From positions 62,001-126,000 of the forward strand of contig NZ_JBGQOP010000001.1 in NCBI RefSeq assembly GCF_052119705.1: a stretch of DNA of 64,000 nucleotides, in the 5' to 3' direction. The notes below the pieces were generated by a model, which saw nothing but the letters and a program-made list of their open reading frames with translations, made no database searches and had not been told where the DNA came from. A program made the position numbers and the translations under genes. The DNA comes from Oceanimonas sp052119705 (GTDB lineage: Bacteria > Pseudomonadota > Gammaproteobacteria > Enterobacterales > Aeromonadaceae). Below, piece by piece: positions 8,339 through 17,211 of the stretch; position 1 is the first letter of the stretch; the number at the start of each line of letters is the position of its first letter.

Positions 8339-8945
8339 TGGTTTTATCTTCTCGTTTAAATCTATCTAGCATCGGCTTTTCTTGGCGGTGATAGAGGCGG
8401 CTGATGTTGCCGTGATGGCGCAAGATGATCAGACAGGACAGTAACGACACCGAGAGCGTGTATTCGGGCTTAATGAAATAGACGTAGAGCGGCGCCACTA
8501 AGGCGGTGAGCAAAGACGCCAGCGACGAATAACCGAACAGGCCTAAGCAGATCAGCCAAGTCAGCATCATCAGGCCGGCCATGTCCATGCCAAGCGGCAA
8601 TAGCGTGCCTAAGGCCGTGGCCACCGCTTTACCGCCCCGAAAATGAAAGAACAGCGGAAACATATGGCCCAAGCAGGCGGCCATGCCAATAAAGGCCAAG
8701 TACAGCGGTCCTATCTCTAAATACCAACCTAAATAAACGGGCAGCGTGCCCTTCATAATATCAATCAACAGCACCCACACGGCGGCGCTGCGATTACCGG
8801 TGCGCAACACATTGGTCGCACCCGGATTGCCGGAGCCATGCTGACGAGGGTCGGGGAGGCGGTAGAGGCGCGAGATCAGCACGGCGCTGGAGATGGATCC
8901 CCCCAGGTAGGCGAGCACTATCATAAAGAAGATGAGGGCCGTCAT
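8328..8945 (-). CDS. plsY: Acyl-phosphate glycerol-3-phosphate acyltransferase PlsY
   Basis: Inner-membrane enzyme that acylates glycerol-3-phosphate from acyl phosphate (PlsX/PlsY route), the first step in phospholipid synthesis. 205 aa, family length. Motifs: SGNPGATNVLRTGNR (about 37-51), GHMFPLFFHFRGGKAVAT (about 92-109), and RHHGNISRL near 177. Five or so membrane segments are visible. The C-terminus (KREDKTSEE) ends within a heptad repeat. Convergent with tsaD and divergent from folB, as in E. coli. Confidence 0.96.
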   Translation of the reverse strand: MTALIFFMIVLAYLGGSISSAVLISRLYRLPDPRQHGSGNPGATNVLRTGNRSAAVWVLLIDIMKGTLPVYLGWYLEIGPLYLAFIGMAACLGHMFPLFFHFRGGKAVATALGTLLPLGMDMAGLMMLTWLICLGLFGYSSLASLLTALVAPLYVYFIKPEYTLSVSLLSCLIILRHHGNISRLYHRQEKPMLDRFKREDKTSEE

Positions 8946-9081
8946 GGCGGTTTATACCTCGGGACCAATCCGTTACTATGATCCCTTACTATGCGAGCCT
9001 AAACCGAGTTAAGGGCAGGCAGAAAGTGTGCTGCGCTTGGCTCGATTCCGAATTAGTTCAGCTTAACAGAAGATAGAGACG

Positions 9082-9438
9082 ATGGATAAAGTGTTTGTAG
9101 AAGGCTTAGAAGTACTCACCACCATAGGCGTTTATGAGTGGGAAAAGAGCATTAAACAGAAGCTGCGCTTCGACTTGGAAATGGGCTTTAATAATGCGCC
9201 AGCCGCCAAAGACGATGACATTAATAAGGCACTCGACTACGCGACTTTATCAGCCGCTGTCACTGAGTTTGCCGAGCTTAATCAGTTTGAATTAATCGAA
9301 ACTATGGCCGAGCGGGTAGCCGAGCTGATATTCCGTCGCTTTGACGTGCAGTTTGTAAAGGTACGCCTGACTAAGCTGAATGCGGTAGTCAATGCGGCAG
9401 GCGTTGGTGTGGAAATTCTCAGAACCCGTAAAGTGTAA
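9082..9438 (+). CDS. folB: Dihydroneopterin aldolase FolB
   Basis: Cleaves and epimerises 7,8-dihydroneopterin in folate synthesis. 118 aa, the usual size. Family features: MDKVFVEGLEVLTTIGVYEW at the N-terminus with the active-site Glu/Tyr region (IGVYEWE), LDYATLSAAV in the middle, and LTKLNAVVNAAGVGVEI at the end. A TAACAGAAGATAGAGACG leader precedes the ATG. Divergent from plsY, 87 nt before uppP. Confidence 0.95.
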   Translation: MDKVFVEGLEVLTTIGVYEWEKSIKQKLRFDLEMGFNNAPAAKDDDINKALDYATLSAAVTEFAELNQFELIETMAERVAELIFRRFDVQFVKVRLTKLNAVVNAAGVGVEILRTRKV

Positions 9439-9525
9439 ACTGAGGCAAACACAGTAATAAACGGTCATCCAATTGTCATCTGCGCTCATTAATATGCAGC
9501 CGTTAACGGTGAAAAGGATGCTCAG

Positions 9526-10326
9526 ATGGAAGTGCACGTAATATTACTGGCGTTAATCCAAGGCTTTACCGAATTTTTACCTATCTCAAGCTCGGCACAT
9601 TTGATTTTGCCCTCTGTGCTATTGGGCTGGCCTGATCAAGGCATAGCCTTTGACGTGGCTGTGCACTTGGGCAGCTTGTTGGCGGTGTTATATTATTTTC
9701 GCCAAGAAGTGGTCAGCCTCACTCATGCTTGGGCTGGTTCCTTGCAAGGGCGTGATGCCACAAGTGAATCGCGCTTGGCTTGGTGCATTATTTTGGCCAC
9801 CATTCCGGCTTGTATTATCGGGGCCTTGTTTGGCAGTTTTATTAAAGATTTTTTACGCTCAGGCTGGGTGATTGCCATCGCCACCATCGTATTTGGTTTG
9901 TTGTTATGGTGGGCAGATAAGCGCGCCCAACACCTTAAAAGTGAATATCAAACCGGTTGGCGCGGCGCATTGTTATTAGGCTGTGCGCAAGCCGTGGCGC
10001 TGATCCCCGGCACCTCGCGTAGCGGCATTACCTTAACCGCCGGCTTGATGCTCGGGCTAACGCGCAGCGCCGCCGCCCGTTTTTCCTTTTTGATGTCGAT
10101 CCCGATTATCTTGTTAGCCGGTAGCCATCAGGCGGTGGGCTTACTAAGCAACCCCGTCGCTATCTCTTGGTCGGCGATGAGCCTTGGTATACTGGTTTCG
10201 TTTCTCAGTGCACTGGCCTGTATTCATCTGTTCTTGGCGTTGCTGGAGCGCATCGGTGTGTTGCCGTTTGTGTTGTATCGATTAGGCTTAGGCGCGGTGC
10301 TGATTTGGATGATGGCAGGCCAATAA
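9526..10326 (+). CDS. uppP: Undecaprenyl-diphosphatase UppP (BacA)
   Basis: Inner-membrane phosphatase that recycles undecaprenyl pyrophosphate to the lipid carrier for peptidoglycan and O-antigen, and confers basal bacitracin tolerance. 266 aa, family length. The two signature motifs are present: QGFTEFLPISSSAHL (about residues 11-25) and PGTSRSGITLTAGL (about 161-174). About eight membrane segments. GTGAAAAGGATGCTCAG precedes the ATG. Its downstream region holds a miniature repeat element. Confidence 0.96.
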   Translation: MEVHVILLALIQGFTEFLPISSSAHLILPSVLLGWPDQGIAFDVAVHLGSLLAVLYYFRQEVVSLTHAWAGSLQGRDATSESRLAWCIILATIPACIIGALFGSFIKDFLRSGWVIAIATIVFGLLLWWADKRAQHLKSEYQTGWRGALLLGCAQAVALIPGTSRSGITLTAGLMLGLTRSAAARFSFLMSIPIILLAGSHQAVGLLSNPVAISWSAMSLGILVSFLSALACIHLFLALLERIGVLPFVLYRLGLGAVLIWMMAGQ

Positions 10327-10337
10327 CTTAAGCCAAT

Positions 10338-10567
10338 CTGATTACCCACAAAGTTCAGCTATGTTTCAGTGACTTCAGCGTCAATATATTCGATGGGTTA
10401 CAACGTAGGTGGCCGTCTCTTCGGCGAAGAGGACTTCGCCACGGCTTTATGTTTTTATTTAAAATTGCCAGCAAAGCTGGCGTGCCGAAACTTTCTGTTT
10501 ATAAACAAGTGGCAGCTACCAAAACCTAAATAAGGCAGCATAATGGCTGAGGTTCATAAGTAATCAG
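10338..10567 (+). mobile_element. Miniature repeat element with CTGATTAC terminal inverted repeats (copy 1)
   Basis: A 230-bp non-coding element bounded by CTGATTAC (10338) and GTAATCAG (to 10567). It shares ordered blocks with the inverted copy at 61137-61408: CTGATTACCCACAAAG, ATGTTTCAGTGA, GCCAGCAAAGCTGGC (10467-10481) and ATGGCTGAGGTTCATA (10543-10558). It carries a hairpin CTCTTCGGCGAAGAG and no ORF, so it looks like a MITE-like non-autonomous element. The transposase family is not identified. Confidence 0.65.
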
Positions 10568-10593
10568 GTAAGCCGAAAATCTAACCGCACAGC

Positions 10594-11757
10594 TTAAGCA
10601 AGCCATGCTTGCAACTGCGCTAACCGCGCCTGTTTAATGGCCTCGCCAATGGCGGGGCCTTTTAGCCCTTGGGCCACAAAGGGGCCGGCGGTAATGGATT
10701 GTAGCGCTTGAAACCAATGCCATAATTGCGGGCGCTGGGGGTAGGGTTCGGCACTTGCATCTAAAGCTGTACTGGCTTGCCAATCAGCTTGAGCGCAGAT
10801 CAATAACTGTGCGAAACGCTCGGGCCTGCGCCAGCTATCGGTTTCTTGAAATAACGCCAATATATCTTCTGCATTATCTCGGTTTGGCTCTCGCAGAGCA
10901 TGAATGCGCTGATGCCAACGGCTGGCCAATAGCGCCAGTTCTTTATGCTCGGTAGGCACCTTGCTGCGTTCGCACAAGTCGGTGAGTGCTGCCACATCTA
11001 ACTGCAAGGTGAGCGCAGCAAAACGACAAACCAAATCGGCTGTTAGCTGTGTGCAATGCCATAAGGCTTGCAGCGCATGAGGCTTTTGATTAGCGGTTGG
11101 CTGTAGCTGTCTACTAAACAGCTTATCGAGTTCTGGATATAAGGCTTTAAGCGCACCACAGCTCTGCAATACCTCAAAAAACACCTGCGGTTGCTCGCAG
11201 GCCAAGGCCTTTTCGGTTTCTTTCCACACTCGCTCCGGCGTAAGCGCACTCAGCTCGCCACTAGCCGCAATTTGCTGCATTAGTGCCTGCGTTTCATCGG
11301 CCACGGTAAAACCTAAATCATGAAAACGGGCGGCAAAGCGCGCCACGCGCAATACGCGTAACGGATCTTCATTAAAAGCATCAGACACATGGCGCAAGCT
11401 GCGGGCTGCTATGTCGGCTTGGCCGCCGTAGGGATCATAAAGAGCGCCATTTTCATCTTGAGCGATGGCATTAATGGTCAGATCGCGGCGGCTTAAGTCT
11501 TCTTCCAACGTGATGTCTGGGCCAAAGTCGCAGATAAAGCCGGTGTAGCCGGAGCCGGCCTTGCGCTCGGTGCGCGCTAGCGCGTATTCGTTTTTACTTT
11601 TGGGATGCAAAAATACCGGAAAGTCTTTGCCGACCTGCTGATAGCCGAGTGTGAGCAGCTGTTCTGGCAAGGCGCCCACCACCACATAATCGCGGTCAAC
11701 AACGGGTAAGCCTAATAAGGCATCACGCACAGCGCCGCCGACTAAATAAATTTCCAT
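10594..11757 (-). CDS. cca: CCA-adding tRNA nucleotidyltransferase with degenerate HD region
   Basis: Adds or repairs the 3'-CCA of tRNAs. The start at 11757 (MEIYLVGGAVRD) matches the family; an in-frame TTG ten codons upstream is less likely. Length 387 aa against about 412 in E. coli. Nucleotidyltransferase motifs are intact: GGAVRDALLG, DRDYVVVG, and the RNA-binding neck RRDLTINAIA, DPLRVLRVARFAAR. The C-terminal HD phosphohydrolase part is altered: where E. coli has the His-Asp-Leu-Gly-Lys metal site, this protein reads CRFAALTLQLDVAALTD and is shortened by about 25 residues. Nucleotide addition should be kept; phosphatase and phosphodiesterase activity is probably lost (inference). Confidence 0.92.
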   Translation of the reverse strand: MEIYLVGGAVRDALLGLPVVDRDYVVVGALPEQLLTLGYQQVGKDFPVFLHPKSKNEYALARTERKAGSGYTGFICDFGPDITLEEDLSRRDLTINAIAQDENGALYDPYGGQADIAARSLRHVSDAFNEDPLRVLRVARFAARFHDLGFTVADETQALMQQIAASGELSALTPERVWKETEKALACEQPQVFFEVLQSCGALKALYPELDKLFSRQLQPTANQKPHALQALWHCTQLTADLVCRFAALTLQLDVAALTDLCERSKVPTEHKELALLASRWHQRIHALREPNRDNAEDILALFQETDSWRRPERFAQLLICAQADWQASTALDASAEPYPQRPQLWHWFQALQSITAGPFVAQGLKGPAIGEAIKQARLAQLQAWLA

Positions 11758-11799
11758 TTTCTGTTCTGCACACAGGTTATCCTTCAAACAAGTTTTCCT

Positions 11800-12600
11800 T
11801 TATTCGACGTAATGAGAATGGGCGGACGCCGCATACACTCTAGGCTCTTGCTGATAGGGCAAGTGTATCAAGTTGAGCTTATGCAGGCGCGCCTGCTCGA
11901 CCGCCAGCACGGTCGGCGCGCTTAAGGTGATAAGGGTCGGATTGTGGGTGCGCACCATTTTTAGAATAAGCTCTATGCTGCAGCGGCTGGTCACTAAGAT
12001 CATGCCCGCAGGAGTATTGGGCTGACGGTGGTGCCAACCCAACAGCTTATCGAGCGCATTATGGCGGCCTACGTCTTCACTGGCATGCTGTATTTGGCCC
12101 TGCATATCGGCAAAAAAAGCGGCATGCAGGGCGCCACAGTCTCGATTTAACTTTTGCCAGTTTGGCAACTGATCGCGCAATCCCATCAGCGCTGATATGC
12201 TGGGTAATTCGCTAACTGGCAGCGGCGCTAACTTAGGCAAGGCCGCTTCTAGAGATTCAATCCCACATAAACCACAACCGGTGCGACCCGCTAGGCTGCG
12301 CCTTTGCTCCTGCCATGGCTGATGGCAGCGATTGGCTAAGGTTACGTTGGCAATAATGGCGTTTTGCTGGGTAATAAACTCGAGATCGTGAATGTCTCTG
12401 TGGTGCTGGATTATGCCTTCGGTCAGTAGAAAGCCGATGATAAAGGCGTCTAACTGGTAGGGGCTGACCATCATCACCGCATGATTGACGCCATTGAGCG
12501 TAATAGCGAGCGGGACTTCATTGGCGAGAATATGCGCCGAGTCTGCTAGGGTGCAGACGGCTTGGCTGGGGGCCAAATTATCTAGGGTCGCATCGTCCAT
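11800..12600 (-). CDS. fdhD: Formate dehydrogenase sulfurtransferase/accessory protein FdhD
   Basis: Cytosolic protein that passes sulfur from IscS to the molybdenum cofactor, which formate dehydrogenase needs for activity. 266 aa, close to E. coli FdhD (277). The sulfur-carrying CxxC motif is GRTGCGLCG (Cys109, Cys112). Other family stretches: EVPLAITLNGV, IIGFLLTEGI, GALHAAFF, EDVGRHNALDKLLG and TSRCSIELILKM. First gene leftwards of the Sec/formate dehydrogenase block; tRNA-Sec lies just upstream. Confidence 0.95.
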   Translation of the reverse strand: MDDATLDNLAPSQAVCTLADSAHILANEVPLAITLNGVNHAVMMVSPYQLDAFIIGFLLTEGIIQHHRDIHDLEFITQQNAIIANVTLANRCHQPWQEQRRSLAGRTGCGLCGIESLEAALPKLAPLPVSELPSISALMGLRDQLPNWQKLNRDCGALHAAFFADMQGQIQHASEDVGRHNALDKLLGWHHRQPNTPAGMILVTSRCSIELILKMVRTHNPTLITLSAPTVLAVEQARLHKLNLIHLPYQQEPRVYAASAHSHYVE

Positions 12601-12635
12601 ATAGCGTCCTGTGCGAAAAGATAAGAGCAGATAAA

Positions 12636-12731
12636 TGGCGGAAAGTAGTAGGAGTCGAACCTACCCGGGAACGTCTAACGCCCCCAACTGGGTTTGAAGC
12701 CCAGCCGCACCACCGGATACGATTACTTTCC
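12636..12731 (-). tRNA. selC: Selenocysteine tRNA, anticodon UCA
   Basis: A 96-nt tRNA with encoded CCA, read on the minus strand: GGAAAGTA acceptor end pairing with TACTTTCC, a long extra arm (GGGGGCGTTAGACGTTCCC), anticodon loop CTTCAAA with UCA, and T loop GTTCGACTC. The long acceptor and extra arms and the G discriminator base fit tRNA-Sec, not an ordinary tRNA-Ser. It lies between selB and fdhD, next to the selenoprotein it serves. In E. coli selC is far from selAB. Confidence 0.96.
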
Positions 12732-12801
12732 ATTTTTCATGTACATACACATACACATTTACATACACACCAGAACAGGCTATCACAATGGCCACATCAA
12801 G

Positions 12802-14715
12802 CTAGCTTGTAAATAGCAGATTGTCGGGCCGGATCACATGTCTGTCTTGCAGCCGCCGACTATAGCCAATTCGTTGAAAAAATTCGAGTATTTGTAACGT
12901 TCGCTTACGCCCTAATGCCAATTGATCCCGCAGCTCGGCGGCCTTTATGCCCTGATTTTGCGGTTGCTGGCGCATCAGTTGTGCCAGCTGTTCGATATGC
13001 TGATGATGATAAAGCAAGTCGGGTTGCACCTGATACAGTTTGCCCTGTTGCACTAACTTACGGCCCAGCTGGCGGATCTCTGGTTCTGGTATCTCCAAGA
13101 AGCTTGCTATGTCGCGCACCCAAGGTGGATCGTATTGGCCTTGATGGGCTAAGTGCAGAATTTGCTCCGCCAATTGCTGTTCTTGTTCACTCAAGCTGAC
13201 CGTATGCTCCGGCAGATGATACCAAGCGCCTTGCCGCTTAAGTCGCTGAGTTTGTACTAAGGCCTGCAAAGCACTCTGCCATAAGGATAGGGGTAAGGCG
13301 TGGTTGGTCATGCGCCTTAGTCGATCGGCACCCATGCCGGGTTCATCCGGATAGCGTTGATGGGCTTGCTCCAGCGTACTTTCAATCTGAATTAGTAGGT
13401 TTTCCCACCGGACTTTATCCATCAGTACGGCCACTTGCTTATTAGTGGCAGGCTTTATCCAAATAGCCGTATCGGGAATAACCAGCTGCTCGACTTCTCC
13501 ATCAATCAGGCGGCGCAAGTCGGGCTCGCTAATGCCGTGCGGCGCTTGGGCCAGTAAAGGCGAGAGCTGTTGATCTTTCAAATAACTGGCGACTGTCGAA
13601 AGCCACGCCAAACGTGCCGGCGTACGGCGTTTTCGATCAGGCCCGTTGGCATCCAGCACGTGACCGCCGCCTAAGGTCTGCTTGGCCTGAGCGTTGCGAA
13701 TAATAAAGCGGTCGCCGGGCATGGCACACTGGGGGCCATCGAACACCAGCTGCGCAAAACCCTGCTCGCCTGATGGCAATGACTCAGCGCTGAGCGGCAC
13801 CACATGGGCCATCAGGTGTGCCGCACCAAGATGCACATGTACCGGCATCCAAGTGGTGAGCGGCTGCGCTAAATTACTCAGCAGTTGCAGCTGCACATCG
13901 ATGCGGGTGGAAGGCGTAAAGCAGCGCTCATCGGCCAGCCAATCGCCGTTGTTGATGGCGTCTTTGGCGATGTTGGCAATATTTAGGGCGCAGCGCTGGC
14001 CGGCATGGGCGCTGAGGCTTGGCTGGTTTTGCGCATGAATGCTACGCACGCGGATAGGCGTGTTGGCGGGCATTAGACGCAGCTTACTGTTCGGATTTTT
14101 TAACTCAAAGGCGCCGCCGTGCACTGTGCCTGTGACTACCGTGCCTTGGCCGCTTAAGGTAAAGGCGCGGTCGATAGCCAAGCGAAACAGGCCGCTGCGA
14201 CTGATGGCTTCTTGCTGCTGGGCCTGAAGTTGTAAAAAATCACTTAACGCCGCTATGCCAGAGCCAGATAAGCTATCGACGATAAATTGCGGCGAGTCGG
14301 CCAAAAAGGTATGAGCCAGCGTTTGGCTAAGCTGCGCCAACGTTTGCGCCAATTGCTCGGGTTGCGCCTTATCTTGCTTAGTAATCACTACACAACCTTG
14401 AGTGAGGCCGAGTAGCGATAAAATAGCAATATGCTCAAGAGTTTGCGGCATTACACCGTCGTCGGCCGCCACCACCAACATGGCAAAATCGATGCCGGTA
14501 GCACCCGCCACCATGGTATGGATTAAGCCTTCGTGGCCGGGCACATCGACGAAGCCCAGCGTGATATCTTGGGCCAAATGCCGATAGGCATACCCCAAGC
14601 TAATGGTGATACCTCGTGTTTGCTCGTCTTTTAAGCGGTCGGTATTGATGCCGGTGAGTGCGCGCACCAAGGCCGTTTTACCATGATCGATGTGACCCGC
14701 AGTGCCGATAATCAT
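12802..14715 (-). CDS. selB: Selenocysteine-specific elongation factor SelB
   Basis: GTPase that delivers Sec-tRNA-Sec to the ribosome at UGA by binding the SECIS hairpin. 637 aa from the ATG at 14715, which overlaps the selA stop as ATGA and gives the family N-terminus MIIGTAGHIDHGKTALVRAL; the upstream in-frame ATGs are less likely. GTPase motifs: GHIDHGKT (7-14), DVPGHEGLI, TKQDKA. EF-Tu-like domains II and III follow, and the C-terminal third is made of winged-helix modules that bind SECIS RNA. Slightly longer than E. coli SelB (614). Translationally coupled to selA. Confidence 0.96.
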   Translation of the reverse strand: MIIGTAGHIDHGKTALVRALTGINTDRLKDEQTRGITISLGYAYRHLAQDITLGFVDVPGHEGLIHTMVAGATGIDFAMLVVAADDGVMPQTLEHIAILSLLGLTQGCVVITKQDKAQPEQLAQTLAQLSQTLAHTFLADSPQFIVDSLSGSGIAALSDFLQLQAQQQEAISRSGLFRLAIDRAFTLSGQGTVVTGTVHGGAFELKNPNSKLRLMPANTPIRVRSIHAQNQPSLSAHAGQRCALNIANIAKDAINNGDWLADERCFTPSTRIDVQLQLLSNLAQPLTTWMPVHVHLGAAHLMAHVVPLSAESLPSGEQGFAQLVFDGPQCAMPGDRFIIRNAQAKQTLGGGHVLDANGPDRKRRTPARLAWLSTVASYLKDQQLSPLLAQAPHGISEPDLRRLIDGEVEQLVIPDTAIWIKPATNKQVAVLMDKVRWENLLIQIESTLEQAHQRYPDEPGMGADRLRRMTNHALPLSLWQSALQALVQTQRLKRQGAWYHLPEHTVSLSEQEQQLAEQILHLAHQGQYDPPWVRDIASFLEIPEPEIRQLGRKLVQQGKLYQVQPDLLYHHQHIEQLAQLMRQQPQNQGIKAAELRDQLALGRKRTLQILEFFQRIGYSRRLQDRHVIRPDNLLFTS

Positions 14716-16169
14716 AACTGAGTACTGCTCCATGTGGTTTGTAACAGTTGTGCTTGTTGCTCGCTCAGGCAACGACAATCCAGATAGAGGGCATTTTTAT
14801 GGATGCGGCCAATAATCGGCTGCTCTTGGGTGCGCAGCCAACGCTCAAGCCTCATGATCTGGCGATTAGCTTTGTCTGAGCCTTGATAATTAACCACCAA
14901 GCCGAAGCTCGGTAGAGAGTCAATCGGCATGGCACCGCTGCCAATTTGGCTGAGCATGGGCTCGCAGCTCACCGCATAATCTTGACCTACAGCCTGCTGC
15001 AAGCTGGGTTGCAGTCGCTCGCTTTGCTGTTGTATGTCTGCTTGATCACGAGTTAGCAGCCGCAAGGTAGTGAGTCGTTCGGGTAAATGTTCTGGGCTGC
15101 GATACAAAGACAATACAGATTCCAGTGCCGCCATGGTTAGTTTGCCGACTCTAAGGGCCCGTTTTAAAGGATGTTTTTTAATCACATCGATCAATGCTTT
15201 GCGGCCCACAATAAAGCCCGCTTGCGGTCCGCCCAGTAGTTTATCGCCGCTAAAGGTCACCAGATCCGCACCTGCTTGTATGGTTTCTTTTACGGTGGGC
15301 TCGTGAGGCAAGCCCCACTGTGACAGATCCACCAAAGTACCGCTGCCTAAGTCTACCGTCACTGGGATCTGGTGCTGTTGACCGAGTTTTACTAGCTCAC
15401 TGAGAGCGGTTTCTTTGGTAAACCCCACCACCGCATAATTGCTGCAATGTACCTTCATCAGCATGGCTGTGTGCTCACCTATGGCGCGCTCATAGTCCGC
15501 ATAATGGGTGCGGTTAGTGGTGCCAACTTCTACCAGCGTGCTGCCGGCGCTGCTCATAATATCGGGGATGCGAAACGAGCCGCCAATTTCCACCAGCTCG
15601 CCGCGCGAGACGATTACTTCTGCTTTTGATGCCACGGCGTTTTGTGAAGCCAAGGCGTTAAGCATTAACAGCACGGCGGCGGCGTTGTTATTGACTACGG
15701 TCGCGGCTTCGGCACCGGTTAGCTCGCAGATCAAGTCTTCAATTAAGCTGTCTCGGTCGCCACGCTTGCCCGTTTCTAAATCAAATTCCAGATTAGTAGG
15801 CTGAGTGAGCACCTGAGTCACCGCCGCTATGGCGCAGTCCGGCAATAAGGCGCGGCCCAAGTTGGTGTGCAGCACTGTGCCGGTGAGGTTAATCACGGTT
15901 TTTAGCTTAGAGGCGGTTAAGACGCCTAGCCTTTCTATTAGCTGCGCGATTAGATTTGCGGGCTCCACTTCACTCTTAGCCAGCTGCTGCTCAAGAGCTT
16001 GAGTGCGCCGGTCACTCAGCAGCAAACGCAGCTGTTGGGTGACCAGCGCCAATCCATGCTGCGTGATAGCCGACGTTAACTCAGATTTGTGCAACACCTT
16101 ATCCAGTGCCGGCAAATCAGCGGGCTGGGCAAGGGCATGCGATGTTATAAGAGGAGTGGGTAGGTTCAT
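14712..16169 (-). CDS. selA: L-seryl-tRNA(Sec) selenium transferase SelA
   Basis: PLP enzyme that converts Ser-tRNA-Sec to Sec-tRNA-Sec using selenophosphate. 485 aa (E. coli 463). The PLP-binding lysine is in TFSGDKLLGGPQAG (Lys310); other marks are VINLTGTVLHTNLGRALL, VNNNAAAVLLMLNAL and VSRGELVEIGGSFRIP. Two nt after the fdhE stop on the same strand and overlapping selB by 4 nt, so fdhE-selA-selB probably form one transcript. The selenophosphate synthetase gene selD is not in the window. Confidence 0.97.
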   Translation of the reverse strand: MNLPTPLITSHALAQPADLPALDKVLHKSELTSAITQHGLALVTQQLRLLLSDRRTQALEQQLAKSEVEPANLIAQLIERLGVLTASKLKTVINLTGTVLHTNLGRALLPDCAIAAVTQVLTQPTNLEFDLETGKRGDRDSLIEDLICELTGAEAATVVNNNAAAVLLMLNALASQNAVASKAEVIVSRGELVEIGGSFRIPDIMSSAGSTLVEVGTTNRTHYADYERAIGEHTAMLMKVHCSNYAVVGFTKETALSELVKLGQQHQIPVTVDLGSGTLVDLSQWGLPHEPTVKETIQAGADLVTFSGDKLLGGPQAGFIVGRKALIDVIKKHPLKRALRVGKLTMAALESVLSLYRSPEHLPERLTTLRLLTRDQADIQQQSERLQPSLQQAVGQDYAVSCEPMLSQIGSGAMPIDSLPSFGLVVNYQGSDKANRQIMRLERWLRTQEQPIIGRIHKNALYLDCRCLSEQQAQLLQTTWSSTQL

Positions 16170-16171
16170 TA

Positions 16172-17098
16172 TTATTCAGCCAGTTGCCAGAGATAAGGAT
16201 TGTTATTGGCGCGGTAAAACTGCGCTTCGCCCATTAAAATATCCAGCGGCAGGCTGGCCAGATCATCGGCAAAGGCTTCGGCGAACTGCTCTTTATCGAG
16301 ATAAAAAATCTTGCGATATTGCTGACAAGCATCGCAAGACTCGGCCTTAATGCCGACTTTGCCTGCCTCTAGCGTGTGATAGGCCACTTGTTTGGTGTCT
16401 TCACAATGGGTGCAAACCACGCGCACTATATGCCATTGGCTCGAGCATAACGAACAAGTGGCATAGCGGATCTGCTCTTTCGGCCCACCGAGCAGTACTG
16501 TGCAGGACACCGGTTGGCTGCCACAGCAAGGGCAAAGGCCAAAGGGCGTGTGCGCAGGGATTTTTTTACTATCTAGCCCTGCCACTAATTGGCTCCAGTA
16601 AACCTGCAAGGCGGCCATGATAAAGGGCGCTCGGGCCGCATCGATTTTTTCGAGGTCTTGATTGAGTAAGGCATCGGCTGCTTGCTCTAGCAGCTCAGGG
16701 CTATTTTTGGTGTCATCCAGCAGCTTACTTAAGTTCTTGCGCACGGCATCGGGCAGGCTGGCGTTGAACAGTCGCTCGAGAATGGCACTGAGCATGGCTC
16801 GCCAAGCGGCATCTCGTTTAACGCCGCTGGCGCTAAAAGGCGGCATGCCGTGGGCTTGCGCTTGGGCAAGCTGAGTGTCATCGAGCGCGGGCAGGAACCA
16901 ATCTTGCTCGAATACTTGTTGCTGGGCGTCTGCAAGTTCGCCAATCAATAACAGGTAATCCTCAATCGGATTATCTGTACTTAAGTCGCGCAGCCGTTGG
17001 GCGCGAACGCTAAAGGTATTGGGGGCGGCAAGTATCAGGCGCACTATGCTGGTGCGATCCAGGGTTTCTATTTCGCCACGGGTAAGAATTCGCTGCAT
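16172..17098 (-). CDS. fdhE: Formate dehydrogenase accessory protein FdhE
   Basis: Rubredoxin-like protein required to assemble respiratory formate dehydrogenases. 308 aa from the ATG at 17098, which AAGGAG precedes at good spacing; a GTG six nt upstream abuts the Shine-Dalgarno and is rejected. Four Cys pairs mark the C-terminal metal-binding half: CPCCGS, CSLCSSQW, CTHCED and CDACQQY. E. coli FdhE is 309 aa. It follows fdoI on the same strand with an intrinsic terminator in between, so it may have its own promoter. Confidence 0.95.
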   Translation of the reverse strand: MQRILTRGEIETLDRTSIVRLILAAPNTFSVRAQRLRDLSTDNPIEDYLLLIGELADAQQQVFEQDWFLPALDDTQLAQAQAHGMPPFSASGVKRDAAWRAMLSAILERLFNASLPDAVRKNLSKLLDDTKNSPELLEQAADALLNQDLEKIDAARAPFIMAALQVYWSQLVAGLDSKKIPAHTPFGLCPCCGSQPVSCTVLLGGPKEQIRYATCSLCSSQWHIVRVVCTHCEDTKQVAYHTLEAGKVGIKAESCDACQQYRKIFYLDKEQFAEAFADDLASLPLDILMGEAQFYRANNNPYLWQLAE

Positions 17099-17142
17099 GG
17101 GCACTCCTTGAGTGAAATCGGCGCTTATCTGTATAAAAACTA

Positions 17143-17179
17143 AATAAAAGCCGTCAAACGAAGGGTATCATTTGACGGC
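17143..17179 (-). terminator. Intrinsic terminator after fdoI
   Basis: On the minus strand GCCGTCAAA (17179-17171) pairs with TTTGACGGC (17158-17150) across a 12-nt loop, followed by TTTTATTTA. It is placed 33 nt beyond the fdoI stop. Confidence 0.75.
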
Positions 17180-17211
17180 GTGTTAGGCGCCCCAATTAAG
17201 GACTCATATGT

